Positions 44,015-51,964 of a stretch of 64,000 nt of DNA are shown here, piece by piece (the stretch's first letter is position 1; each line of letters opens with the position of its first letter). Below the pieces are notes generated by a model. The model saw nothing but the letters and a program-made list of their open reading frames with translations, was not told the origin of the DNA and did no database searches. The position numbers and the translations under genes were made by a program. The DNA is from Parasporobacterium sp. (GTDB lineage Bacteria; Bacillota; Clostridia; Lachnospirales; Lachnospiraceae), in NCBI GenBank assembly GCA_017459985.1, contig JAFUBX010000031.1, positions 62,001 to 126,000 on the forward strand, in the 5' to 3' direction.

Positions 44015-46165
44015 ATGAGTAGGATCCATTTAACAATCGATGGAATACCGGTAACCACAGCAGAGAATGAAACCGTCCTCCAGGCTGCTCTTTCCAATGG
44101 TATATACATCCCTCATATATGCACACATCCGGATCTGCCAGTGCAGGCAAATTGCAAATTGTGTCTTGTGGAAATCGATGGAATGGAAGCACCTGTATGT
44201 TCCTGTGAAACTCCCGTACAGGAAGGCATGCGGGTGACTACGAAATCTTCTGCATTATCCCATTGGCGGAATCTCGCAATGGAACTGATGCTTGCGGGTC
44301 ATCCTAAGGACTGCACCGGCTGCAAGATGTATCTGAAATGCGAGCTTCAGGCGATGATTCAGTATCTTGGAACCGTCCACTCCAGGATGCGGACAGTGCG
44401 CAAAGAAACCACAGCCATTAATATTGAAAATCCTCTCATCATAAGAGAAATGGAGCGCTGCATTCAATGCGGACGCTGTGTCCGGGCATGTAATGAAATG
44501 CGCAAAGTCAATGTTCTTCAATATAAGAAACAGGGAACAGAAACCTACATCGGAACACAGGAAGACATGCCTCTGGGAGAAGCCGGATGCCGGTTCTGCG
44601 GTGCCTGCGTAGAGGTTTGCCCTACCGGCGCACTGCAGGATGTGGAAGATATTTTCCGCACAGATCTGCCCAGAGAACAGGCTCTGGTTCCCTGCCAGGC
44701 AGAATGTCCTGCCCACATTGATATTCCGGCATATATCCGGGCCATTCAGGAAGGAGATCCGGATAAAGCGGTCGGCATTATCCGGGAAAAAGTTCCATTC
44801 CCACTGGCTCTGGGACTGGTATGCAACAATCGGTGTGAGACTGGATGCAAACGAAAAGGGTTGAACGATCCCCTGTCCATCCGGAATCTGAAACGTTATG
44901 CGGCAGAAAATGACCAGACCCATTCCTGGAAAGAAGCGTATTTAAAACGGCTTCCGGATACAGGAAAAAAGATTGCAGTCATTGGTGCCGGTGCCTGCGG
45001 CCTGACAGCCGCCTATTACCTGAATAAAAAAGGGCATGCAGTCACCGTTTTCGAATCCAAGCAGATTCCCGGCGGTCATATGACCAGCGGCATGCCTGCC
45101 TATCGGATCTCTACGGATGCAGTATTGTCAGAAATCCAGGTGATTGAAGAATCCGGCGTGAAGATCCTCTGTAATCGTCATGTTTCCAATGCCCCGGAGG
45201 TGAAGAAGGATTTTGATGCCGTGCTGGTCGCCATTGGTACCAGTATCGGAAAGAAACTGCTGTATCTGCCCGGAGCTTCTGACTATCCGCAGATCTACTC
45301 AGCGCTGGAACTTCTGCAGGCACAGCGGCTTGGAAAAGACATAGATCTGGGAGATACCGTATGTATCGTCGGTGGTGGAAATGTCGCTTTTGATGCTGCC
45401 GGAACCTGTATCCGCATGGGGAAAAAGGTACAGGTCGTATGTCTGGAAAAAGACGCATCCCAGGCTTCTATAGAAGAGCGGGATGCGGCTCTGGAAGAAG
45501 GCGCCATTCTCTACGATTCCCACGCTACAGAAGCCATCTGCGGAAACGAAGGTCATGTCACCGGACTAAAGGTGCACAAAGTGAACGGGTTCTATTTCGA
45601 CACCCAGACCCATGCGTTGGTGGAAGATCCCATCCCGGACAGTACCCATATCATCTCCTGTGACAGCATCATCTTCGCTGCCGGCCAGGTGACCGGGCTT
45701 ACAGAAGCCTTTGGTCTTCAGATCAATCGGTTTGGCTATCCCATTAATCCGACAACAGAGAAAAGTGAGTTTATAACCTCGGTCGAAGGCGTATTTGCTG
45801 CCGGAGACGTGATTACCGGTACCCGGTTTCTGATTGATGCCATTGCCTCCGGGCGCGAGGCTGCATCCCTGATAGATCAGTATCTGGGCGGCGACGGCAA
45901 TATTCAGGAGGTGCTGGTTGCAAGAACCAGGGATCCGCAGATTGGATCTCTGGAGCGGTTTTTCAGAATCCCCAGAAATGAGTTGAAAAACCGCAGTGCA
46001 CAAGAACGAAAATGTGATTTTGATGCATCTTCCATTGGATTTGGTTGTACGGAAGCCAGCTGCGAATCTTCCAGATGCCTGCAATGCGATCTGCGAAAAG
46101 ATATCCAGCGTGTGAAGGTCTGGACCGAATACAATAAAAAGCAGGAGGAAAGCCATGGATTGTAA
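44015..46165 (+). CDS. Multi-iron-sulfur NAD(P)H oxidoreductase (NuoG/HydA-type ferredoxin fused to GltD/NfnB-type flavoprotein)
   Basis: 716 aa. Domains in order: a 2Fe-2S plant-type ferredoxin (residues about 1-80; HICTHPDL, NCKLCLVE, PVCSCET); a His-Cys3 cluster as in NuoG/HydA (GHPKDCTGCKMYLKC); two 4Fe-4S clusters (CIQCGRCVRACN and CRFCGACVEVCP); then a GltD/dihydropyrimidine-dehydrogenase-like part with CQAECPAHIDIPAY and CNNRCETGCKRKG. It ends with FAD (IAVIGAGACGLTAAYYL) and NAD(P) (VCIVGGGNVAFDAAG) Rossmann folds and a Cys-rich C terminus. It should move electrons between NAD(P)H, ferredoxin and a partner. AAAGGAGC precedes the ATG. It is divergent from the CaiB operon and overlaps the next gene by 11 nt. 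Confidence 0.82.
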   Translation: MSRIHLTIDGIPVTTAENETVLQAALSNGIYIPHICTHPDLPVQANCKLCLVEIDGMEAPVCSCETPVQEGMRVTTKSSALSHWRNLAMELMLAGHPKDCTGCKMYLKCELQAMIQYLGTVHSRMRTVRKETTAINIENPLIIREMERCIQCGRCVRACNEMRKVNVLQYKKQGTETYIGTQEDMPLGEAGCRFCGACVEVCPTGALQDVEDIFRTDLPREQALVPCQAECPAHIDIPAYIRAIQEGDPDKAVGIIREKVPFPLALGLVCNNRCETGCKRKGLNDPLSIRNLKRYAAENDQTHSWKEAYLKRLPDTGKKIAVIGAGACGLTAAYYLNKKGHAVTVFESKQIPGGHMTSGMPAYRISTDAVLSEIQVIEESGVKILCNRHVSNAPEVKKDFDAVLVAIGTSIGKKLLYLPGASDYPQIYSALELLQAQRLGKDIDLGDTVCIVGGGNVAFDAAGTCIRMGKKVQVVCLEKDASQASIEERDAALEEGAILYDSHATEAICGNEGHVTGLKVHKVNGFYFDTQTHALVEDPIPDSTHIISCDSIIFAAGQVTGLTEAFGLQINRFGYPINPTTEKSEFITSVEGVFAAGDVITGTRFLIDAIASGREAASLIDQYLGGDGNIQEVLVARTRDPQIGSLERFFRIPRNELKNRSAQERKCDFDASSIGFGCTEASCESSRCLQCDLRKDIQRVKVWTEYNKKQEESHGL

Positions 46166-46796
46166 ACATAACGCAGAACTGCTTCCCGGATGTGAAAGCA
46201 TAAATCCCTTACCGGAGGGAACCTGTCCGGTAGACTGGGCGAAAAAATCCGTCGATACTGCCCGCCTGGAAAACTGCGGAAAAAGTCTATTGTGCCGTGA
46301 TGGCCTGACCCAGATTGGGTTGATCATCGATGATATTGTCAGCGGCGGGGGCAAACAGGAAGATCTTGCTTTGCTGCGGGAATTGTGCGATTATATCCTG
46401 AAAATCGGCGGATGCGGGATTGCATGTAAAGCAGCAGAAAATGTGCTGTACTCCTTAAACTGTTATTCCGAAACCTGGGATCAGCACTGCAGGCGCAAGC
46501 GCTGTGAAGCTCTGGTATGCAAAGCATATTATCACGTGTACTGTATGCCGGAGAAATGCAACGGTTGTACAGCATGCATTCCGGTGTGCCCGAAACAGGC
46601 GATCTCCGGCGGCGGAGAGTTGACCTGTTTTATTGACGAGGAGCGTTGCAGTAACTGTGGACAATGTATTGGCATCTGCCCGCAGCAGGCCATAGGAAAA
46701 TATGGCGCTGTAAAGCCCCGGGTCCCTCAGGGACCGGTTGCCGTAGGAAGCTCCGCGCAGACACCACAGGCAGGCAACAGAAGAAGGCGCAGATAG
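46155..46796 (+). CDS. NuoF C-terminal-like iron-sulfur protein with 2[4Fe-4S] ferredoxin domain
   Basis: 213 aa. Residues about 35-110 match the NADH-binding 4Fe-4S domain of NuoF/HydB (ENCGKSLLCRDGL, KQEDLALLRELCDYI, GGCGIACKAAENVL). Residues about 135-185 hold two 4Fe-4S motifs (CNGCTACIPVCP and CSNCGQCIGICP). The FMN-binding Rossmann-like part of NuoF is missing. The middle Cys of the usual CGxCxxC is a Ser (CGKSLLC), so this cluster may be altered. AGGAGG lies 6 nt before the ATG, overlapping the preceding gene. It probably forms a complex with that flavoprotein as an electron relay. The Arg-rich end RRRRR is unusual. Confidence 0.75.
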   Translation: MDCKHNAELLPGCESINPLPEGTCPVDWAKKSVDTARLENCGKSLLCRDGLTQIGLIIDDIVSGGGKQEDLALLRELCDYILKIGGCGIACKAAENVLYSLNCYSETWDQHCRRKRCEALVCKAYYHVYCMPEKCNGCTACIPVCPKQAISGGGELTCFIDEERCSNCGQCIGICPQQAIGKYGAVKPRVPQGPVAVGSSAQTPQAGNRRRRR

Positions 46797-46843
46797 CAAG
46801 CAGGATTCCTGTGCTGCCATTATATTAAAAAAAGTATTTACAG

Positions 46844-47503
46844 TCAGGTTGCGTAAGGTTTCAGATCCTCTGCCAGGATCAGCTGCGCCTGTGTCGCATG
46901 CTGGATTTCTTCGATGGTATAGACCGGATTATACTCTTTCAGTACGATTCCATCCTCACATATTTCCATGACGCCCATCTCTGTGATCACCATATCCACA
47001 CAATGAACAGCCGTATAAGGTAAGGTGCATCGTTTGAGAATCTTCGGCTGCCCATGGTTGGTGTGTTCCATGACCACGATCACCTTTTTTGCGCCAACAA
47101 CCAGATCCATGGCTCCGCCCATTCCAAACACTCTTTGTCCGGGAATTATCCAGTTGGAAAGGCTCCCGGTCTCATCCACTTCCAGGGATCCCAGGATGGT
47201 AACATCCAAATGCCCTCCCCGCATCAGCCCAAAGGAGGAAATGGAATCTGTAAAACATCCGTCCGCTGTCAACGCCGCCGGATTGGCTCCGGCATCATAA
47301 ACATAGTGCGGATCCCTGTTTTCTTCTGTGACCGGTCCGCATCCGATCAGTCCGTTTTCCGCCTGCAGCGTAACCGTCACGCCTTCCGGCAGATATTCCG
47401 GGACCAGTGTCGGCATACCAATTCCCAGATTGACCACATCTCCATCCTTCAGCTCCAGAGCCGCCCGTTTTGCGATATAGTGCTTCAATTCTGATTTGTT
47501 CAT
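46844..47503 (-). CDS. 3-oxoacid CoA transferase, subunit B
   Basis: About 219 aa from the ATG at 47503; the upstream GTG-type frame is less likely. It contains NLGIGMPTLVPEYLPEG, the catalytic Glu in LQAENGLIGCGP, and GGHLDVTILGSLEVDETG, marks of the SCOT/AtoA family. With subunit A it transfers CoA between acyl-CoA and acetoacetate-type or other short acids. The start overlaps the subunit A stop by 4 nt. It could activate the acetoacetate released by the BKACE or by the HMG-CoA-lyase-like enzyme. Confidence 0.88.
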   Translation of the reverse strand: MNKSELKHYIAKRAALELKDGDVVNLGIGMPTLVPEYLPEGVTVTLQAENGLIGCGPVTEENRDPHYVYDAGANPAALTADGCFTDSISSFGLMRGGHLDVTILGSLEVDETGSLSNWIIPGQRVFGMGGAMDLVVGAKKVIVVMEHTNHGQPKILKRCTLPYTAVHCVDMVITEMGVMEICEDGIVLKEYNPVYTIEEIQHATQAQLILAEDLKPYAT

Positions 47504-48189
47504 GATTCTTCCTCCCACGCAACAACATAGTCTACATAGACCCCCGGGGTCATGATATTTTCCTGTGCTACTTCTCCCACAGGGACGATCCGGTTTGCTT
47601 CTGCAATCACCAGATCCGCTGCAGTCACCATCACGGTACTGAAGGTTCTGGTGGATCCCCGGTACCAGATGTTTCCGTTTTTATCGATTTTGGTTCCATT
47701 AATCAATGCCACATCCGCCCGCAATGGAGCCATTAATAAATACTCTTTTCCCTGAATCACCTGTTTACCGATGGTGAATTCATTCTTTTCCACTTCTGTT
47801 CCGACGCCGGTTGGTGTCAGTACCCCACCCAGTCCGGCTCCTGCACTCCGGATCATCTCGGCAAAAGATCCCTGCGGCAGCAACACCAGTTCCATCTTTC
47901 CCTGGTTGACCAGTTCGGACACCTCAGGATTCAGTCCCACATGGGTCGCGATCAGTTTTCGGACTTTCCCTGCATGGATCAATTGTGCAATCCCAAGATA
48001 AGGTTCGGCTTCTCCTTTGCGTACCTGTCCGCCATCATTGGCCAGCAGGGTAAAGCCTCCTTTTTCACTGCGAAGCAATTCCCGGATCACCGCTTTTGCG
48101 CTGGACTCTCCCATATAACCGCCGATAAAGATGGTCGCTCCATCCGGAATCTTTGCTGCTGCCTCTTTGGCTGATATCAGCTTGTTCAT
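47500..48189 (-). CDS. 3-oxoacid CoA transferase, subunit A
   Basis: 229 aa. It contains GATIFIGGYMGESSAKAVI (CoA-binding glycine-rich region), LIATHVGLNPEVSELV, LLPQGSFAEMIRSAGAGLGG and PLRADVALINGTKIDKNGN, the family I subunit A signatures. AAGGAGG precedes the ATG. It is in an operon SDR - subunit A - subunit B. Donor and acceptor acids are not determined; AtoD-like enzymes use acetoacetate, butyrate and acetate. Confidence 0.88.
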   Translation of the reverse strand: MNKLISAKEAAAKIPDGATIFIGGYMGESSAKAVIRELLRSEKGGFTLLANDGGQVRKGEAEPYLGIAQLIHAGKVRKLIATHVGLNPEVSELVNQGKMELVLLPQGSFAEMIRSAGAGLGGVLTPTGVGTEVEKNEFTIGKQVIQGKEYLLMAPLRADVALINGTKIDKNGNIWYRGSTRTFSTVMVTAADLVIAEANRIVPVGEVAQENIMTPGVYVDYVVAWEEES

Positions 48190-48246
48190 TATGGCCTCCT
48201 TCTATTTCCTCTTCTGTTGTTTTTAAAGTATACCCATCCTTTCCGC

Positions 48247-49053
48247 TTACAGACTCACAGCAGTGGTACCTCCATCCAGATGAAGTTCCGTTCCCGTCAT
48301 ATAAGCCGCCTCTTCTGAAGCCAGAAAATGCACAGCGTCCGCTACTTCCTCCGGCCTGCACATCCGTTTCATCGGAATAGACTTTGCAAAGCTGCCTTCA
48401 ATTTCTGCCTCTGTAAGCGCAGGATTCTTTTTCTTCTGATTTTCAAAGATCATGGGAGAGCGTACAATTCCCGGAAGGATGCAGTTCACGCGCACATGAT
48501 GCTCTGCAGATTCCAGTGCGGCAACTTTTGTCAGCATGATCACAGCACTTTTGGAAGCTGCATAATCCCCGCTTCCCGCCACACACATTTTGCCTTTGTG
48601 GGATGCCGTATTGATGATGCAGCCATTTTCCTGCTCATACATGACCCGAAGTACATATTTCATTCCCAAAAGAATGCCGCTTACATTGACTTCCATCAGT
48701 TTCCGAAAATGCTGCAGCTCCATATCCGCAATCCGGCTTCTGGCCCCTGTAATCCCGGCATTATTAAAGAACACATCGATCTTTCCAAAGTGTTCCCTGC
48801 ATTGTTCCACATATCCGGCCACCTGCTCTTCTACAGTTACATCTGCAGGCAAAAGTAATGTCCGTTCTGTAAAGCCCTCTTCTGCAGCTGCCCGTTCCAG
48901 CTTTTCCGCGTCCAGATCCACCAGGGCCAGGCAGGCGCCTTCCTGGTAGAATCTTTGTGCAATGGCTCTTCCCAGAGTCCCCGCTGCCCCTGTAATCAGG
49001 ATTGTCTTTCCTGCAAAACCCATCTTCTCACCATTCCGTTCCAATTCTTCCAT
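48247..49053 (-). CDS. Short-chain dehydrogenase/reductase (second)
   Basis: 258-268 aa depending on start (ATG 49053 or 49023; the latter begins MGFAGKTILITG and has GGTGAG just before it). Classical SDR: TGAAGTLGRAIAQRF, VDLDAEKLE (Asp suggests NAD(H)), NNAGITGARSR, NTASHKGKM near the catalytic Ser, YAASK catalytic pair, MTGTELHLDGG. First gene of the CoA transferase operon. It probably oxidises a hydroxy acid or alcohol whose product is passed to the CoA transferase. It is different from the first SDR (15514), which carries an Arg-type NADP signature. Confidence 0.85.
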   Translation of the reverse strand: MEELERNGEKMGFAGKTILITGAAGTLGRAIAQRFYQEGACLALVDLDAEKLERAAAEEGFTERTLLLPADVTVEEQVAGYVEQCREHFGKIDVFFNNAGITGARSRIADMELQHFRKLMEVNVSGILLGMKYVLRVMYEQENGCIINTASHKGKMCVAGSGDYAASKSAVIMLTKVAALESAEHHVRVNCILPGIVRSPMIFENQKKKNPALTEAEIEGSFAKSIPMKRMCRPEEVADAVHFLASEEAAYMTGTELHLDGGTTAVSL

Positions 49054-49400
49054 CTCCGCTTTTCAACAGTGCAAATAACCTATGTACTACCGAAGAGTAT
49101 GACACATCGATTTCCTTCCGTCATGAGATAATAAACCAAAAGATCGGGGGATTATTGTTCAGAAAAACAATGCTTGTCGCATAAGAATACCTGTATCTTT
49201 ATTCATGCAGGAATTGAAATCCCAGCTTCACCAATTTGTTCAATAACATTGCTCTGCCTCCTCAAATCATTTTTTGAGCAAAAGAAAACCGCCTAAGATA
49301 TTTTGACTTCCTGCTTCCTTCTAAAAACGCCTATGGATGCGTTTTGCAGATACCGGTATAACGAAAAAAGCCACCTCAACGATGACTTCTTTACTATTAA

Positions 49401-49505
49401 TCATACTGTGCTTGAACCAATGTTGTAACGATTTTGTACGGCTTCATACGAGATGTCATTCTCACGCATTTGGATGACGCCTATGATAGTGTTGTAGTCC
49501 TGCAT
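49401..49505 (-). pseudogene. Truncated transposase-like N terminus
   Basis: 34 codons starting MQDYNTIIGVIQMRENDIS, preceded by AAAGGAGG 7 nt from the ATG (a second ATG lies two codons upstream), and stopping after NRYNIGSSTV. The sequence is a helix-turn-helix like that at the start of IS21-type transposases (IstA); this identification is from memory and weak. With only 34 residues it cannot be active. The excellent ribosome binding site suggests it was once a real gene start. Confidence 0.4.
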
Positions 49506-49570
49506 TTTCATGCCTCCTTTCCGTAGATTATTTTTTGACTACGGAAAAAACTATAACACTATTTTTTTCA

Positions 49571-49661
49571 CACGCCGTTCAAAGCGGAATGCCACGCCGT
49601 TTGTTCCGAAAGGCTCACGCCGCCGGAAGCGGAATGGACACGCCGGTCAGGCGAAATTTGC
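49571..49661. repeat. Four tandem degenerate 22-23-bp repeats (CACGCCG...)
   Basis: Units begin at 49571, 49593, 49616 and 49639, each starting CACGCCG and mostly ending in GCGGAATG-like sequence. Spacing is 22 or 23 bp, close to two helical turns. They directly abut the relic at 49663 and lie about 65 bp upstream of the truncated transposase-like start. Similar arrays bind transposases or regulators at element ends. Too few and too degenerate for a CRISPR array. Confidence 0.55.
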
Positions 49662-49662
49662 A

Positions 49663-49760
49663 GTTAATGGAGCAAACACAATCCCTTCAAGTATTTCCAC
49701 CGTCGAATACCCCCACAGTAAAAAAGACAGCATATTGACAGCGCGGGCTTTCTGTTCATA
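49663..49760 (-). pseudogene. 98-bp relic of the C-terminal end of the HTH regulator gene at 51965
   Basis: This segment matches 51993-52090 with 7 differences in 98 positions by my count. On the minus strand it still reads YEQKARAVNMLSFLLWGY and VEILEGIVFAPLT before diverging to a different ending. It contains only about 33 codons of the 342-codon gene. It shows that a second copy once lay at the edge of the cargo. Confidence 0.75.
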
Positions 49761-50106
49761 GCTTTGATTTATTAATCCATTGACAGCAACTAAATCCAAA
49801 CTATAATTTATATTATAACTCGGAAACTCAGATACTGGGTTCCCAGCTTCGGCTGTGTTCTCGGAGAGATCCGGGTTATTTCCCTTTATGGATTATATAA
49901 ATAATATTGAAAACTATAATACTAGATTCCGCTCTACGATGGATTGGAAGTCATCCGATGCTTCTATGTCGCGGAAAGAATTGCAGGTTGTATTGACTTT
50001 GTTAGTACATTATGAAAAAAAACATAGTTGTTGCAAGAAGGAAGTAACAATATTTGAGTAAACTGGAGTCTCATTCAACCGAATCAATCCAGAGATATGT
50101 ATTGAG

Positions 50107-50217
50107 ATGAAGAAAAAAACACCTTTGCGGATAAAAGTTATAGCAATCACCATTTATACCGTAATTGCCCTGCTGATTGTCTTTCTGATTATTCTTTTTA
50201 TCAGATGGATTACTTGA
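50107..50217 (+). CDS. Possible 36-aa single-span membrane peptide
   Basis: Frame beginning MKKKTPLRIKVIAIT with one strongly hydrophobic helix (VIALLIVFLIILFI) and ending RWIT. A basic start followed by a membrane segment is the shape of small toxins or accessory membrane peptides. The ribosome binding site is weak and no partner is visible. It could be a chance frame in the scar region. Confidence 0.25.
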   Translation: MKKKTPLRIKVIAITIYTVIALLIVFLIILFIRWIT

Positions 50218-50604
50218 GAAAGATGGTGTATAGGATTTTTTGCACATTATACATTTTTACTAATCTTCCTTATAACAGATAATTTGAATAATTATCCAAA
50301 TTGATCCATCGTTCTACATAGACTGACAGTTTATATGTCTGATGATAGATTGTTTTAGAAACGGCAGCGTCCCCTCCACTACGACGAGTTGGTATAGGCG
50401 TAGTTGCAGTAGCGCCAGAAGAGTCACAAACCTCTCCGGTTGCAGACGTTGCCGTGTTTTCAACAAATAATTAGATTTTCTTTTTTCTTCCGTAGACAAA
50501 ATCATCTTTATACTCTAAACTACCTGTGAAGAAGTCATCGAGTGGCAATGAGCTGGGTGATAGGAAGCCCAGAGCATGAACGAACTGGTGGCTTCTTTTT
50601 CATT

Positions 50605-50834
50605 AATGATTATTCAAAAATGGCGCATTATTCAACATAAGTATAGAAAAAGAGGGAACTGGCCGAAGCACAGGCTCAAATCGAAAAGATTCCAGCATTG
50701 TGACTGATACGGCATCCTCGCCCTCCTTTAAAAATAAGGTACCATTGTCAGAAGATACTGGCAAGTCAAAATGGTCAATGTTTTTAACTTTAATCATTAT
50801 CCAAAAATGGTACATTATTCAACGCAATTGGTTT
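50605..50834. repeat. Pair of imperfect 33-bp direct repeats
   Basis: AATGATTATTCAAAAATGGC at 50605 and AATCATTATCCAAAAATGGT at 50802 begin two 33-bp units that differ at about five positions and are 197 bp apart. No gene lies convincingly between them. They could be remnants of a small non-autonomous element or regulator sites. Confidence 0.45.
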
Positions 50835-50859
50835 AATTTAGGCAATTTATTTTTATTCG

Positions 50860-51795
50860 TCAAAAAATCTTCCAACAGTTATCTTTTAGAAATGCTGTGA
50901 TGATCCCTTCGTCTTCTCCTTCATAATAGGCTACAAGAAGATTTTTAAATTCAGCAACATGTACTTCGGGGATCACCAGAAATCCTTGTCCATGCGCGAT
51001 CAGAAAATGATTTGCAAAGATGACAGCTGCCCGTTTATTTCCATCGATGAAAACCTGTGTTTTCATCGTATACAGACATAAACAGATTGCTTTATCGATA
51101 TCCGCCATATCAGACTGAAGGATTTCTTCTATTCTCTCCCTGACCTCAAATTCTTTTGGAAGGGGCGGAATATAAGACGAACCTCCGATTGTTACCGGTA
51201 CGCCGCGGATCCTTCCGCCATCCGTGAAAAAGCCTTCATTCACCAGCCGAGCAATATGACAGAGAACATAGTAATCACTCTTTGCCTGTATCACATCCTG
51301 GTCCAGTATGAATTCCCATGCGTGTTTCAGATTCAGAATCTTCTGTACATCCGAAGCGGTCATGCCGTTTACTTTACCATTTTCTATGATTTCCTCTGTC
51401 TGCGGGAAAGAAGTGGCAACACCTTCCAGGACTGCCTGATCATAGATGTTTGCTTTCATATTGGCTCTGGCAAAATCCAGGTTCCGGATCACACGAGGCT
51501 CAAGCTCGCTTTCCTGATAGCCCAGCTCCGCCAGTTTTTTATCCAGTTTTCTTAAGCTCTTCCGGATCTCACGTGCTTCCCGTGTGTTTCGAAGGAGCAG
51601 TTGGTAGAGTTCATCCGAATACGTTCCAACATAGGTGGATGTGACCTTGCTTCCAACCCGCTTCCTTATATATAGATATTTCTGTCCGCTTACATCTTTG
51701 ATTTCAGGTGTACCCTCATAAGGGATCAGCGATAATCTTGCATTCAGATCAGCTCTTTCACGAAGAGCAGACTGAATCTCATCAAATGCAGACAC
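50860..51795 (-). CDS. Fic-domain protein with Gln in place of the catalytic His
   Basis: About 311 aa from the GTG at 51795, with AGGAGG 8 nt upstream; a GTG three codons earlier is too close to the site. N-terminal part with KYLYIRKRVGSKVTSTYVG, a charged helical linker, the class II Fic region VLEGVATSFPQTEEIIENGK (possible inhibitory segment) and the Fic core. The active loop reads TQVFIDGNKRAAV where active enzymes have HPFxDGNxR, so the catalytic His is Gln. Fic enzymes AMPylate proteins; without His the usual chemistry should be impaired. I recall Q-type loops in other Firmicute Fic proteins, so this may be a natural subgroup. It is preceded by paired operator-like repeats (51809-51910). 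The protein may bind nucleotide or act as a regulator. Confidence 0.8.
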   Translation of the reverse strand: MSAFDEIQSALRERADLNARLSLIPYEGTPEIKDVSGQKYLYIRKRVGSKVTSTYVGTYSDELYQLLLRNTREAREIRKSLRKLDKKLAELGYQESELEPRVIRNLDFARANMKANIYDQAVLEGVATSFPQTEEIIENGKVNGMTASDVQKILNLKHAWEFILDQDVIQAKSDYYVLCHIARLVNEGFFTDGGRIRGVPVTIGGSSYIPPLPKEFEVRERIEEILQSDMADIDKAICLCLYTMKTQVFIDGNKRAAVIFANHFLIAHGQGFLVIPEVHVAEFKNLLVAYYEGEDEGIITAFLKDNCWKIF

Positions 51796-51808
51796 GAAAA
51801 GCACCTCC

Positions 51809-51910
51809 TTTAGGGAACATTCTTTTTCTTATTTTCTTGATTTGTTCCCTAAATGTCAAGCAAAATTTTAGGGAACATTTTATCTTGATCTTATCTGATA
51901 TGTTCCCTAT
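51809..51910 (-). promoter_or_regulatory. Four GGGAACA half-sites forming two inverted pairs upstream of fic
   Basis: TTTAGGGAACAT (51809-51820) pairs with TTTGTTCCCTAAA (51841-51853); TTTTAGGGAACAT (51866-51878) pairs with ATGTTCCCTAT (51900-51910). The spacing between arms is about 20 nt, and the sites overlap the ribosome-binding and promoter region of the Fic gene. This is a strong candidate for operator control, perhaps by the Fic protein itself or an antitoxin-like repressor. Confidence 0.6.
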
Positions 51911-51964
51911 TACTATTAGTGAATGCCCCTATTCTCATAAACTCACTCCATAAAGGCATTCCTT

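Larger units (their letters stand above)
49054..50859. other. Scar region without intact genes
   Basis: 1.8 kb between the catabolic cargo and the Fic gene. It holds a truncated transposase-like start (49401-49505), four degenerate 23-bp repeats, a 98-bp relic of the regulator gene at 51965, a possible 36-aa membrane peptide, and a pair of imperfect direct repeats. An inverted repeat TTTCCGTAG / CTACGGAAA lies at 49518-49547. The rest is AT-rich with no convincing protein. The collection looks like the remains of one or more insertion events at the edge of the cargo. Confidence 0.55.

Noticed and set aside
49571-49661. CRISPR-like array of four repeats
   Set aside because: Units are contiguous without spacers, degenerate, and no cas genes are present.
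49855-50061. A 68-codon plus frame in the scar region
   Set aside because: Weak start, no family, AT-rich composition typical of chance frames.
50314-50505. A 63-codon minus frame (MILSTEEKRKSNYLLK...)
   Set aside because: No ribosome binding site or recognised domain; another frame across the same bases is also open. Probably relic sequence.
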